A DNA stretch of 64,000 bases, from positions 21,409,054 to 21,473,053 of the forward strand of contig NC_092562.1 in the NCBI RefSeq assembly GCF_037975245.1, in the 5' to 3' direction. Source of the stretch: Apostichopus japonicus (taxonomy: Eukaryota > Echinodermata > Holothuroidea > Aspidochirotida > Stichopodidae). Below, piece by piece: positions 34,022-45,100 of this stretch. Position 1 is the stretch's first letter. The number at the start of each line of letters is the position of its first letter. Both the position numbers and the translations under genes were made by a program. The notes beneath the pieces are model-generated. The model saw only the letters and a list, made by a program, of their open reading frames with translations. It made no database searches and had not been told where the DNA came from.

Positions 34022-37000
34022 TGCAGAGCTGAACAACTTCAGTCCTAAGGAATTATAGAGCCTGTCCAGTAACAATCGTATCAGACAATGGTGCTACATT
34101 TACTAGTGCTATTTTCAAAGAGTAAATGCCAAGAAACTCAATCACATAGCCCAGTCCATAGCCGACTCTGTCAGAATGGGTTATTGAAAGCCTGATACTG
34201 CAACAATAAATCAATGTTGTTTTAATTTTCTTTCTCTGAAGTTCTTTGGCCAGAAAAAACCAGTCAACTTGATCTACAGTCTGACAAATGGAGCTGAGCA
34301 ACTTCAGTCAGAAGGAATTAAAGAGCCTGTCCAGTAACAATCGTATCAGACAATGGTGCTACATTTACTAGTGCTACTTTCAAAGAGTTAATGCCCAGAA
34401 ACTCAATCACATAGCCCACTCTGTCAGAATGGGTTACTGAAAGCCTGGTACTGCAACAATAAATCAATGTTGTTTTAATTTTCTTTCTCTGAAGTTCTTT
34501 GGCCAGAAAAAACCAGTCAACTTGATCTACAGTCTGACAAATGGAGCTGAACAACTTCAGTCAGAAGGAATTATAGAGCCTGTCCAGTAACAATCGTATC
34601 AGACAATGGTGCTACATTTACTAGTGCTGATTTCAAAGAGTTCATGCCAAGAAAACTCAATCACATAGCCCAGTCCATAGCCGACTCTGTCAGAATGGGT
34701 TATTGAAAGCCTGATACTGCAACAATAAATCAGTCTTGTTTTAATTTTCTTTCTCTGAAGTTCTTTGGCCAGAAAAAACCAGTCAACTTGATCTACAGTC
34801 TGACAAATGGAGCTGAACAACTTCAGTCAGAAGGAATTATAGAGCCTGTCCAGTAACAATCGTATCAGGCAATGGTGCTACATTTACTAGTGCTATTTTC
34901 AAAGAGTTAATGCCAAGAAACTCAATCACATAGCCCAGTCCATAGCCGACTTTGTCAGAAGGGGTTATTCCTGATACTGCAACAATAAATCAATGTTGTT
35001 TTAATTTTTTTTCTTTGAAGTTCTTGGCCGGAAATACCCAGTCAACTTGATCTACAGTCTGACAAATGGAGCTGAACAACTTCAGTCAGAAGGAATTATA
35101 GAGCCTGTCCAGTAACAATCGTATCAGACAATGGTGCTACATTTACTAGTGCTATTTTCAAAGAGTTAATTCCAAGAAACTCAATCACATAGCCCAGTCC
35201 ATAGCTGTCTCTGTCAGAATGGGTTACTGAAAGCCCGGTACTGCAACAATAAATCAATGCTGTTTTAATTTTCTTTCTCTGAAGATGTTTGGCCAGAAAC
35301 AACCTGTCAACTTGATCTACAGTCTGGCAAATGGAGCTGAGCAACTTCAGTCAGAAGGAATTAAAGAGCCTGTCCAGTAACAATCATATCAGACAATAGT
35401 GCTACATTTACTAGTGCTATTTTCAAAGAGTTAATGCCCAGAAACTCAATCACATAGCCCACTCTGTCAGAATGGGTTACTGAAAGCCTGGTACTGCAAC
35501 AATAAATCAATGTGTTTTAATTTTCTTTCTCTGAAGATGTTTGGCCAGAAACAACCTGTCAACTCGATCTGCAGTCTGGCAAATGGAGCTGAGCAACTTC
35601 AGTCAGAAGGAATTATAAGGCCTGTCCAGTAACAATCCTATCAGACAATGGTGCTACATTTACTAGTGCTATTTTCAAAGAGTTAATGCCCAGAAACTCA
35701 ATCACATAGCCCAGTCCATAGCCGACTCTGTCAGAATGGGTTACTGAAAGCCTGGTACTGCAACAATAAATCAATGTTGTTTTAATTTTCTTTCTCTGAA
35801 GTTCTTTGGCCAGAAAAAACCAGTCAACTAGATCTACAGTCTGACAAATGGAGCTAAACAACTTCAGTCAGAAGGAATTATAGAGCCTGTCCAGTAACAA
35901 TCGTATCAGACAATGGTGCTACATTTACTAGTGCTATTTTCAAAGAGTTAATTCCAAGAAACTCAATCACATAGCCCAGTCCATAGCTGTCTCTGTCAGA
36001 ATGGGTTACTGAAAGCCCGGTACTGCAACAATAAATCAATGCTGTTTTAATTTTCTTTCTCTGAAGATGTTTGGCCAGAAACAACCTGTCAACTTGATCT
36101 ACAGTCTGGCAAATGGAGCTGAGCAACTTCAGTCAGAAGGAATTAAAGAGCCTGTCCAGTAACAATCATATCAGACAATAGTGCTACATTTACTAGTGCT
36201 ATTTTCAAAGAGTTAATGCCCAGAAACTCAATCACATAGCCCACTCTGTCAGAATGGGTTACTGAAAGCCTGGTACTGCAACAATAAATCAATGTGTTTT
36301 AATTTTCTTTCTCTGAAGATGTTTGGCCAGAAACAACCTGTCAACTCGATCTGCAGTCTGGCAAATGGAGCTGAGCAACTTCAGTCAGAAGGAATTATAA
36401 GGCCTGTCCAGTAACAATCCTATCAGACAATGGTGCTACATTTACTAGTGCTATTTTCAAAGAGTTAATGCCCAGAAACTCAATCACATAGCCCAGTCCA
36501 TAGCCGACTCTGTCAGAATGGGTTACTGAAAGCCTGGTACTGCAACAATAAATCAATGTTGTTTTAATTTTCTTTCTCTGAAGTTCTTTGGCCAGAAAAA
36601 ACCAGTCAACTTGATCTACAGTCTGACAAATGGAGCTGAACAACTTCAGTCAGAAGGAATTATAGAGCCTGTCCAGTAACAATCGTATCAGACAATGGTG
36701 CTACATTTACTAGTGCTATTTTCAAAGAGTTAATGCCCAGAAACTCAATCACATAGCCCAGTCCATAGCCGACTCTGTCAGAATGGGTTATTGAAAGCCT
36801 GGTACTGCAACAATAAATCAGTCTTGTTTTAATTTTCTTTCTCTGAAGTTCTTTGGCCAGAAAAAACCAGTCAACTTGATCTACAGTCTGACAAATGGAG
36901 CTGAACAACTTCAGTCAGAAGGAATTATAGAGCCTGTCCAGTAACAATCATATCAGGCAATGGTGCTACATTTACTAGTGCTATTTTCAAAGAGTAAATG

Positions 37001-40000
37001 CCAAGAAACTCAATCACATAGCCCAGTCCATAGCCGACTCTGTCAGAATGGGTTATTGAAAGCCTGATACTGCAACAATAAATCAATGTTGTTTTAATTT
37101 TCTTTCTCTGAAGTTCTTTGGCCAGAAAAAACCAGTCAACTTGATCTACAGTCTGACAAATGGAGCTGAGCAACTTCAGTCAGAAGGAATTAAAGAGCCT
37201 GTCCAGTAACAATCGTATCAGACAATGGTGCTACATTTACTAGTGCTACTTTCAAAGAGTTAATGCCCAGAAACTCAATCACATAGCCCACTCTGTCAGA
37301 ATGGGTTACTGAAAGCCTGGTACTGCAACAATAAATCAATGTTGTTTTAATTTTCTTTCTCTGAAGTTCTTTGGCCAGAAAAAACCAGTCAACTTGATCT
37401 ACAGTCTGACAAATGGAGCTGAACAACTTCAGTCAGAAGGAATTATAGAGCCTGTCCAGTAACAATCGTATCAGACAATGGTGCTACATTTACTAGTGCT
37501 GATTTCAAAGAGTTCATGCCAAGAAAACTCAATCACATAGCCCAGTCCATAGCCGACTCTGTCAGAATGGGTTATTGAAAGCCTGATACTGCAACAATAA
37601 ATCAGTCTTGTTTTAATTTTCTTTCTCTGAAGTTCTTTGGCCAGAAAAAACCAGTCAACTTGATCTACAGTCTGACAAATGGAGCTGAACAACTTCAGTC
37701 AGAAGGAATTATAGAGCCTGTCCAGTAACAATCATATCAGGCAATGGTGCTACATTTACTAGTGCTATTTTCAAAGAGTTAATGCCAAGAAACTCAATCA
37801 CATAGCCCAGTCCATAGCCGACTTTGTCAGAAGGGGTTATTGAAAGCCTGATACTGCAACAATAAATCAATGTTGTTTTAATTTTTTTCCTTTGAAGTTC
37901 TTGGCCGGAAATACCCAGTCAACTTGATCTACAGTCTGACAAATGGAGCTGAACAACTTCAGTCAGAAGGAATTATAGAGCCTGTCCAGTAACAATCGTA
38001 TCAGACAATGGTGCTACATTTACTAGTGCTATTTTCAAAGAGTTAATTCCAAGAAACTCAATCACATAGCCCAGTCCATAGCTGTCTCTGTCAGAATGGG
38101 TTACTGAAAGCCCGGTACTGCAACAATAAATCAATGCTGTTTTAATTTTCTTTCTCTGAAGATGTTTGGCCAGAAACAACCAGTCAACTTGATCTACAGT
38201 CTGGCAAATGGAGCTGAGCAACTTCAGTCAGAAGGAATTAAAGAGCCTGTCCAGTAACAATCATATCAGACAATGGTGCTACATTTACTAGTGCTATTTT
38301 CAAAGAGTTAATGCCCAGAAACTCAATCACATAGCCCAGTCCATAGCCGACTCTGTCAGAATGGGTTACTGAAAGCCTGGTACTGCAACAATAAATCAAT
38401 GTTGTTTTAATTTTCTTTCTCTGAAGTTCTTTGGCCAGAAAAAACCAGTCAACTAGATCTACAGTCTGACAAATGGAGCTAAACAACTTCAGTCAGAAGG
38501 AATTATAGAGCCTGTCCAGTAACAATCGTATCAGACAATGGTGCTACATTTACTAGTGCTATTTTCAAAGAGTTAATTCCAAGAAACTCAATCACATAGC
38601 CCAGTCCATAGCTGTCTCTGTCAGAATGGGTTACTGAAAGCCCGGTACTGCAACAATAAATCAATGCTGTTTTAATTTTCTTTCTCTGAAGATGTTTGGC
38701 CAGAAACAACCAGTCAACTTGATCTACAGTCTGGCAAATGGAGCTGAGCAACTTCAGTCAGAAGGAATTAAAGAGCCTGTCCAGTAACAATCATATCAGA
38801 CAATGGTGCTACATTTACTAGTGCTATTTTCAAAGAGTTAATGCCAAGAAACTCAATCACATAGCCCAGTCCATAGCCGACTCTGTCAGAATGGGTTATT
38901 GAAAGCCTGATACTGCAACAATAAATCAGTCTTGTTTTAATTTTCTTTCTCTGAAGTTCTTTGGCCAGAAAAAACCAGTCAACTTGATCTACAGTCTGAC
39001 AAATGGAGCTGAACAACTTCAGTCAGAAGGAATTATAGAGCCTGTCCAGTAACAATCATATCAGGCAATGGTGCTACATTTACTAGTGCTATTTTCAAAG
39101 AGTTAATGCCCAGAAACTCAATCACATAGCCCACTCTGTCAGAATGGGTTACTGAAAGCCTGGTACTGCAACAATAAATCAATGTTGTTTTAATTTTCTT
39201 TCTCTGAAGATGTTTGGCCAGAAACAACCTGTCAACTCGATCTGCAGTCTGGCAAATGGAGCTGAGCAACTTCAGTCAGAAGGAATTATAAGGCCTGTCC
39301 AGTAACAATCCTATCAGACAATGGTGCTACATTTACTAGTGCTATTTTCAAAGAGTTAATGCCCAGAAACTCAATCACATAGCCCAGTCCATAGCCGACT
39401 CTGTCAGAATGGGTTACTGAAAGCCTGGTACTGCAACAATAAATCAATGTTGTTTTAATTTTCTTTCTCTGAAGTTCTTTGGCCAGAAAAAACCAGTCAA
39501 CTAAATCTACAGTCTGACAAATGGAGCTAAACAACTTCAGTCAGAAGGAATTATAGAGCCTGTCCAGTAACAATCGTATCAGACAATGGTGCTACATTTA
39601 CTAGTGCTATTTTCAAAGAGTTAATTCCAAGAAACTCAATCACATAGCCCAGTCCATAGCTGTCTCTGTCAGAATGGGTTACTGAAAGCCCGGTACTGCA
39701 ACAATAAATCAATGCTGTTTTAATTTTCTTTCTCTGAAGATGTTTGGCCAGAAACAACCAGTCAACTTGATCTACAGTCTGGCAAATGGAGCTGAGCAAC
39801 TTCAGTCAGAAGGAATTAAAGAGCCTGTCCAGTAACAATCATATCAGACAATAGTTGTACATTTACTAGTGCTATTTTCAAAGAGTTAATTCCAAGAAAC
39901 TCAATCACATAGCCCAGTCCATAGCTGTCTCTGTCAGAATGGGTTACTGAAAGCCTGGTAATGCAACAATAAATCAATGTTGTTTTAATTTTCTTCCTCT

Positions 40001-40590
40001 GAAGATGTTTGGCCAGAAACAACCTGTCAACTCGATCTGCAGTCTGGCAAATGGAGCTGAGCAACTTCAGTCAGAAGGAATTATAAGGCCTGTCCAGTAA
40101 CAATCCTATCAGACAATGGTGCTACATTTACTAGTGCTATTTTCAAAGAGTTAATGCCCAGAAACTCAATCACATAGCCCAGTCCATAGCTGACTCTGTC
40201 AGAATGGGTTACTGAAAGCCTGGTACTGCAACAATAAATCAATGTTGTTTTAATTTTCTTTCTCTGAAGTTCTTTGGCCAGAAAAAACCAGTCAACTAGA
40301 TCTACAGTCTGACAAATGGAGCTAAACAACTTCAGTCAGAAGGAATTATAGAGCCTGTCCAGTAACAATCGTATCAGACAATGGTGCTACATTTACTAGT
40401 GCTATTTTCAAAGAGTTAATTCCAAGAAACTCAAGCACATAGCCCAGTCCATACCTGACTCTTTCATATGGGGTTATTGAAAGCCTGGTACTGCAACAAT
40501 AAATCAATGTAATTTTAATTATCTTTCTCTGAAGTTCTTTGGCCAGAAACAACCAGTCAACTTGATCTACAGTCTGGCAAATGGAAACAG
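34022..40590 (+). repeat. satellite: 25 units of ~265 bp derived from Gypsy pol
   Basis: The marker GCCTGTCCAGTAACAATC recurs 25 times, from about 34061 to 40353. Most spacings are 264-266 bp, with 251-258 bp in a few deleted units. Read on the + strand, each unit opens with AEQLQSEGIIEPVQ, the start of a Gypsy RT, followed in another frame by IVSDNGATFTSAIFKEL, the integrase core around the second catalytic Asp. The remaining ~150 bp are full of stops. Adjacent units differ by diagnostic variants that recur at longer periods, giving a higher-order arrangement. No monomer can make a functional protein. Confidence 0.93.
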
Positions 40591-40985
40591 GTTGGTGATA
40601 AGATGGTAAACGTATGTAAGGATCATCATGGCCCATGTTTTGTTAATTAATATACAACAGTGAAAACTGGTGTTCAGAAAATGTCAGATGGTTCTTTGCA
40701 ATCAGGTTATCAAGGTGTCTGTTTAACTACAGAAACTCTCCACATGCCACAACAGGGGGTCACCCCAGCCACTGTTATGTTTCAGAGGACACTTCAAGTC
40801 CACCGTAGTTTGGCTCAACCTAACACTAAGGGGAGAGTTTAAACTCGGCAGGTAAAATAGAAAGCATATCATCATGTGCATACCAAAGACAGAAAGTTTG
40901 AAAAGGGAGGGATGACGTAATTGTACGAAATTTCCTGAAGGGTCCTATGTGGATCTTAGGTGACGAACTTAATGTTCTCAGTGAC
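40591..40985 (+). mobile_element. Gypsy integrase C-terminus fragment
   Basis: GVTPATVMFQRTLQVHRSLA, then a TAA where an Arg-rich linker is expected, YHHVHTKDRKFEKG and, one frame over, DDVIVRNFLKGPMWILGDEL. This is the end of a Gypsy integrase (the 'F.GR.L...L' and 'G..V.VRNF..G..W..G' motifs). With the RT N-terminus at 33.9 kb it brackets the satellite, so the satellite occupies the middle of one degraded pol. Confidence 0.8.
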
Positions 40986-41288
40986 AAATTGTATTTAATA
41001 TTGCTATCTGATGGTGAAGGTCACACAAGGATAACCCTGACAATGATTGGTAGTCTGATCATCACCATGTGTCATGTACAAAAAGTGTTGTGTAGCAACA
41101 AAATAAACCATAATAATGATCGAGTCTAACCTCAATTTGACTTTCGTGTAATCGCACCAACATGTGAGCTGATCGCAACGATAACATACCCTGGTTTGTA
41201 TATGGTTGGCCACAACAGACAAACTTCAAATTAACTACAATATATGGTACCATTAATTTAAGCCAATCAAAAAACAGTTTGATATGAT
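40986..41288. other. non-coding, nothing recognised
   Basis: Spacer between the integrase remnant and the SINE; possibly Gypsy 3' sequence. Confidence 0.4.
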
Positions 41289-41540
41289 AGGAGTGTTAGC
41301 TCAGTGGTTAACGCCGGTGCCTTCCAATCTTAAGGTCCCCGGTTTAAGTCACTCCAAGATAAATGTATGTCATCCAGTTACAGAGTTGTTGACAATTAAC
41401 AATTCATAATCATGGACGTTAAAAATGAATCTAAGAGACTGACTTCGGTCGGCTTGTGGCTTTGATAAGCCAATAAGGCTTCTTCGCAGGTTCCTGCTTG
41501 CAGGATGATCTAAAATACATACATACATACACACATACAT
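41289..41540 (+). mobile_element. tRNA-derived SINE, copy 3 (most complete)
   Basis: The head folds like a tRNA: GGAGTG at the 5' end can pair with CACTCC at the end of the tRNA part. It has an A box (TTAGCTCAGTGGTTAACGCC) and a B box (GGTTTAAGTCACTCC). The body is shared with copies at 11.4 and 13.8 kb, and includes the palindrome CCTGCTTGCAGG. The tail is an (ACAT)n run at about 41515-41540. Confidence 0.87.
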
Positions 41541-42090
41541 ATTGATTATATGGTACCATGGCACAGAGGTCACTATTCAGTGTTCATGTTCAACTATGTT
41601 ACAAGCAAGTTTCAACATCAATGTTTGCATTGTTAGCAGGATGAACACTTGCCACATATGATCAACGGAGCCAAAACATTATTAGCCTTGTCAACATTTC
41701 TCTCAAAGACGTGTTTAAATTTTCTACTATTTAAGCACTGTGATCTTTTGTAGAGTGCTCTATCAAATACGTAGTACTAATAATAATACTATTAGGCCCT
41801 TCTCTACAAGACCCTTCTCGGTAGCTGGACATGACTTGAACTGACCAAACCTTGAGGACAGACCACTCCAAGCCATTTCTAAGAAACCAGAGTAAAAGTG
41901 TGATTCTGACTTTGACTACCATAAAGTCAACCCTGATGAAAGTCATCCCCAACCCCCTTTAAGCCGTCTTGACTTAACTAGAATTTCAGGAAACTTATGG
42001 GTATCTTTTCCATCTAATTTTTCTTTATCATTTCAAGTTGTTGAGGTTTGTGACATTACTACAAATGAAATAGTTCCTCAATTCAAACCT
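41541..42090. other. non-coding spacer downstream of TOE1
   Basis: No supported gene. 41568-41600 (GGTCACTATTCAGTGTTCA) resembles 45141-45175. Confidence 0.45.
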
Positions 42091-42092
42091 GT

Positions 42093-42098
42093 TTTATT
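42093..42098 (-). terminator. TOE1: TOE1 poly(A) signal
   Basis: AATAAA on the minus strand, only about 13 bp past the TOE1 stop codon. If used, the 3' UTR would be extremely short. Confidence 0.45.
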
Positions 42099-42111
42099 TT
42101 AGGCGTTTACA

Positions 42112-45100
42112 TCACCTGCCCTCTGATGAGCTTAATCTCTCCATCTTCTCTCTGTGAGCCTGAGATGACTTGGCGTAGGAACTCTTCATGATCAGCATCG
42201 GGATGTTCTTGCCTGTCAGGGCTAGTTTGTTTGCTTCTCTACTCATGCCGAATCCCTCCAGTTGCCTGCCCTCCTCTTCTTCTCCCTCCGAGGGGAACTT
42301 CCCTTGCTCGTTGACGATGCAAGCCAGAGCGAAACCAGTCATGAAAGCATCGAACCCTGCTCGATGACTGCCATGTTGCCTTGGTGACACGCTGCTGTTT
42401 TCATTCGCCTTTCCCAAGGCCAGGCCTCCGTCGTTAGTCATACTCACTGCAGGACCATTTTCTGCCTTTCCTAACTTCCTCGGCGGTTCGTCTGCCTCTG
42501 CTGCATCCATCTGTGAATCGCTTTCAAGGACAGGGGATGGAGATGGTTCATTTTCTTTACTCTCTTCATCCAGCTGTCCCTCCTCTGTCTTCATCTTTCG
42601 CTTTCTCCGTCTCCGTTTCTTTTTCTGTTCCGTTCGGGTTTGGTCCGCATCGAGGATTACATCAAGGTCGTGGGAATCTTCACAATTACTTTTCTTACAG
42701 AATCCAAAGGCCTGAACAGGGGAGAAAAATACATCATGCAATCAATATCATATAGAACTGATTATCACCTTCCATCGAGATGTAACAACATACGTCTTTT
42801 ATACTTGGAAATATTGCCAAAATGCGTTTTCATGACCAACCCCTTTCATCCAACTGAATTCCAGAGTGTCGGTCCTACGGTGCAGTCTAAGTCTAACCTA
42901 CATTAACAAACCCCATTTACAAACTGACATAGTAGGCAACAGTAAAATAACACATATAGGGAACTTTCCTTCACAAACAATAACCAGTATATATAGCAAC
43001 TTTTGCAAAGATTGAAGTACTCTCACTGTTGTAGTACATAAAAAAAAAAAATTACTACTAAAAACAGTATACAAGAAATACTCACAGAATATAGATGGCA
43101 TATTTTCTTTTTATGTTCAGTTTGAATCCCTTGGTTGGTCTCAGGAAGGGTACAAGGATGATACTCTACAAATCTGGACCCATCTGGGTACTCTTGGAAT
43201 GTAAGTGTGATGTGTCTCTCCTCACAAGCTGTGTGGTTTGAGTTATCACGTAGACTGTGGGCAACATGAAAATGGGTGCACATAAAAATTATCAACCCTC
43301 CATGGCACATGTAGAATGCTGATGACTTATGTTTTCAACTGTGCATATACTGTATATATATATAATGTATAGATGTGTACAAAACAGACTTAAAAAGAGT
43401 CTGTTCTTTTACAATAAACCTTTGATGCACACACCACAATGATGTATTTGTACTTGAACTCATGCTCCTACTGATACAGAGGAAATTCTACTTGAACTCC
43501 AATTCTCACGTTTAAACGTGTAAACGAACGAAACATCGTTTAAACATTTAATAAAACCCGATGAACGTTTAAACGAAACTATGATATCAACTGAAAATTA
43601 AATTATTGGCAAAAATCACGTATCAATTCCCGTGTTTATTTTGTCTACTACGCGAAATAACAACACAACTTACGATCAGTCGAATCATAAACCGCGAATG
43701 TAATCCTACTTTTGTCCCCCCCCCGATGTATCCGGCGATATGAATGGCTTAAACTTGAACGCTGTTATCCTTTTGTGAAAACTTCCTGATTCGCGGCACA
43801 AGTGTACTTTATATGGAGCCGACAGCGGCGGCGCAGATAATCCAGTCAATGCATGTTTGATTGAAATGATTACAATCCCTGTCCATCACGTTGAACTCTC
43901 CGACCAGACAATACCGGGTCGAATACTTGACTTGGTAATAGTTGTTCAAATACATGATCAAAGGAAATGTATCGATTGGAGATCGTAAAAAAAAACTCTG
44001 AAAATCAGTAGAGAAATTACCAATTGTGTACGAAAAGTAAGTTCGGTCCTTTCAAATTTTACGAAAGATCCAGCAAAACACTTTCGAAAAATTCACGCGG
44101 AACTGGCATATCGTGCTAAATGCAACTAATGTCATGTAAACATGGCTCTAGTACACCCATTTATGAATAAACCGTAAGACCACATCTGGTGTTAAGCAGA
44201 GGGGGGGGGAAGAAAGTATTTTCTAGAATTTCCAAAATACGGAAAAAAATAATGTCCTACCATAGTTAAGTGTATAGCAAATAGCCTAACCACCTCGTCT
44301 GTTACTGATCTCACGTAACTACAAAAACACAACTAATTGTATTTTGAGAACTTGACGTTTTCTACAAGAACATGGAAATAATGTTTAGCATTAGTTAATC
44401 ATGCCGTGTGGCCTAAAACATATTTTATTCCAAGGTTTACTTTCATAAAGATGGCCATAGCTTGATATCTTGTGCTGCGTGTATGAACTGTGCCTCGTGT
44501 ATCATGGGGAATACTCCATGAAACGTTTCTTGGAAACGTGCCAAAAATGTTAACAAACAGGTGTTAGACAGGGAATAAGCGCACAGTTGTTTGGCGAGGT
44601 ACCTGGGAAAATTCCGAGCACATGTACAGTATCCTACCGTAGTATTTAAGTTCGGTTAAACCGTACTGCAGTTGTAAACTGATGTACGTTTAGTGCGCGC
44701 TATTCATTGTTAGGCAGTCTAGAAACGGGGCTTTGCCAAACTTTTTTTGTTTCATAATATCGGAGGTTCTGTAAGTTAAACTTTTTAAAGATTGTACGAC
44801 AGATTAAATCTCTTTTCATTTTATAACATAATATAGCTACTCTTACTTGTCATTTATAATTTTTCATCAGCTTCGTGACAATTTAAATTAAAAAAGTTGT
44901 CAGTATTTTGCATCCTCAACTGCGAATTTTTTTATCGCCAGACACGCAAAAATTTGCTTTTCCTTTTCCGGGGTCTTCGCCCCACCAGGGCCCTAGGGCA
45001 GTACCCTGGACCCCACGCCTCTATGCTCGAACGCTACGCATGCTCAGCGTTTTCTCGCGATTTTCGCGAACGTTTAAACGAACGAAAAATCGGCCGTTTA

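Noticed and set aside
34022-40590. CRISPR-like array
   Set aside because: Units are contiguous with no unique spacers, 265 bp long, and the genome is eukaryotic.
34053-40636. A family of ~20 near-identical 82-codon minus-strand reading frames
   Set aside because: They are the antisense of the satellite monomer. The sense strand shows the Gypsy RT and integrase origin, several units break the frame, and each start codon recurs only because the unit recurs.
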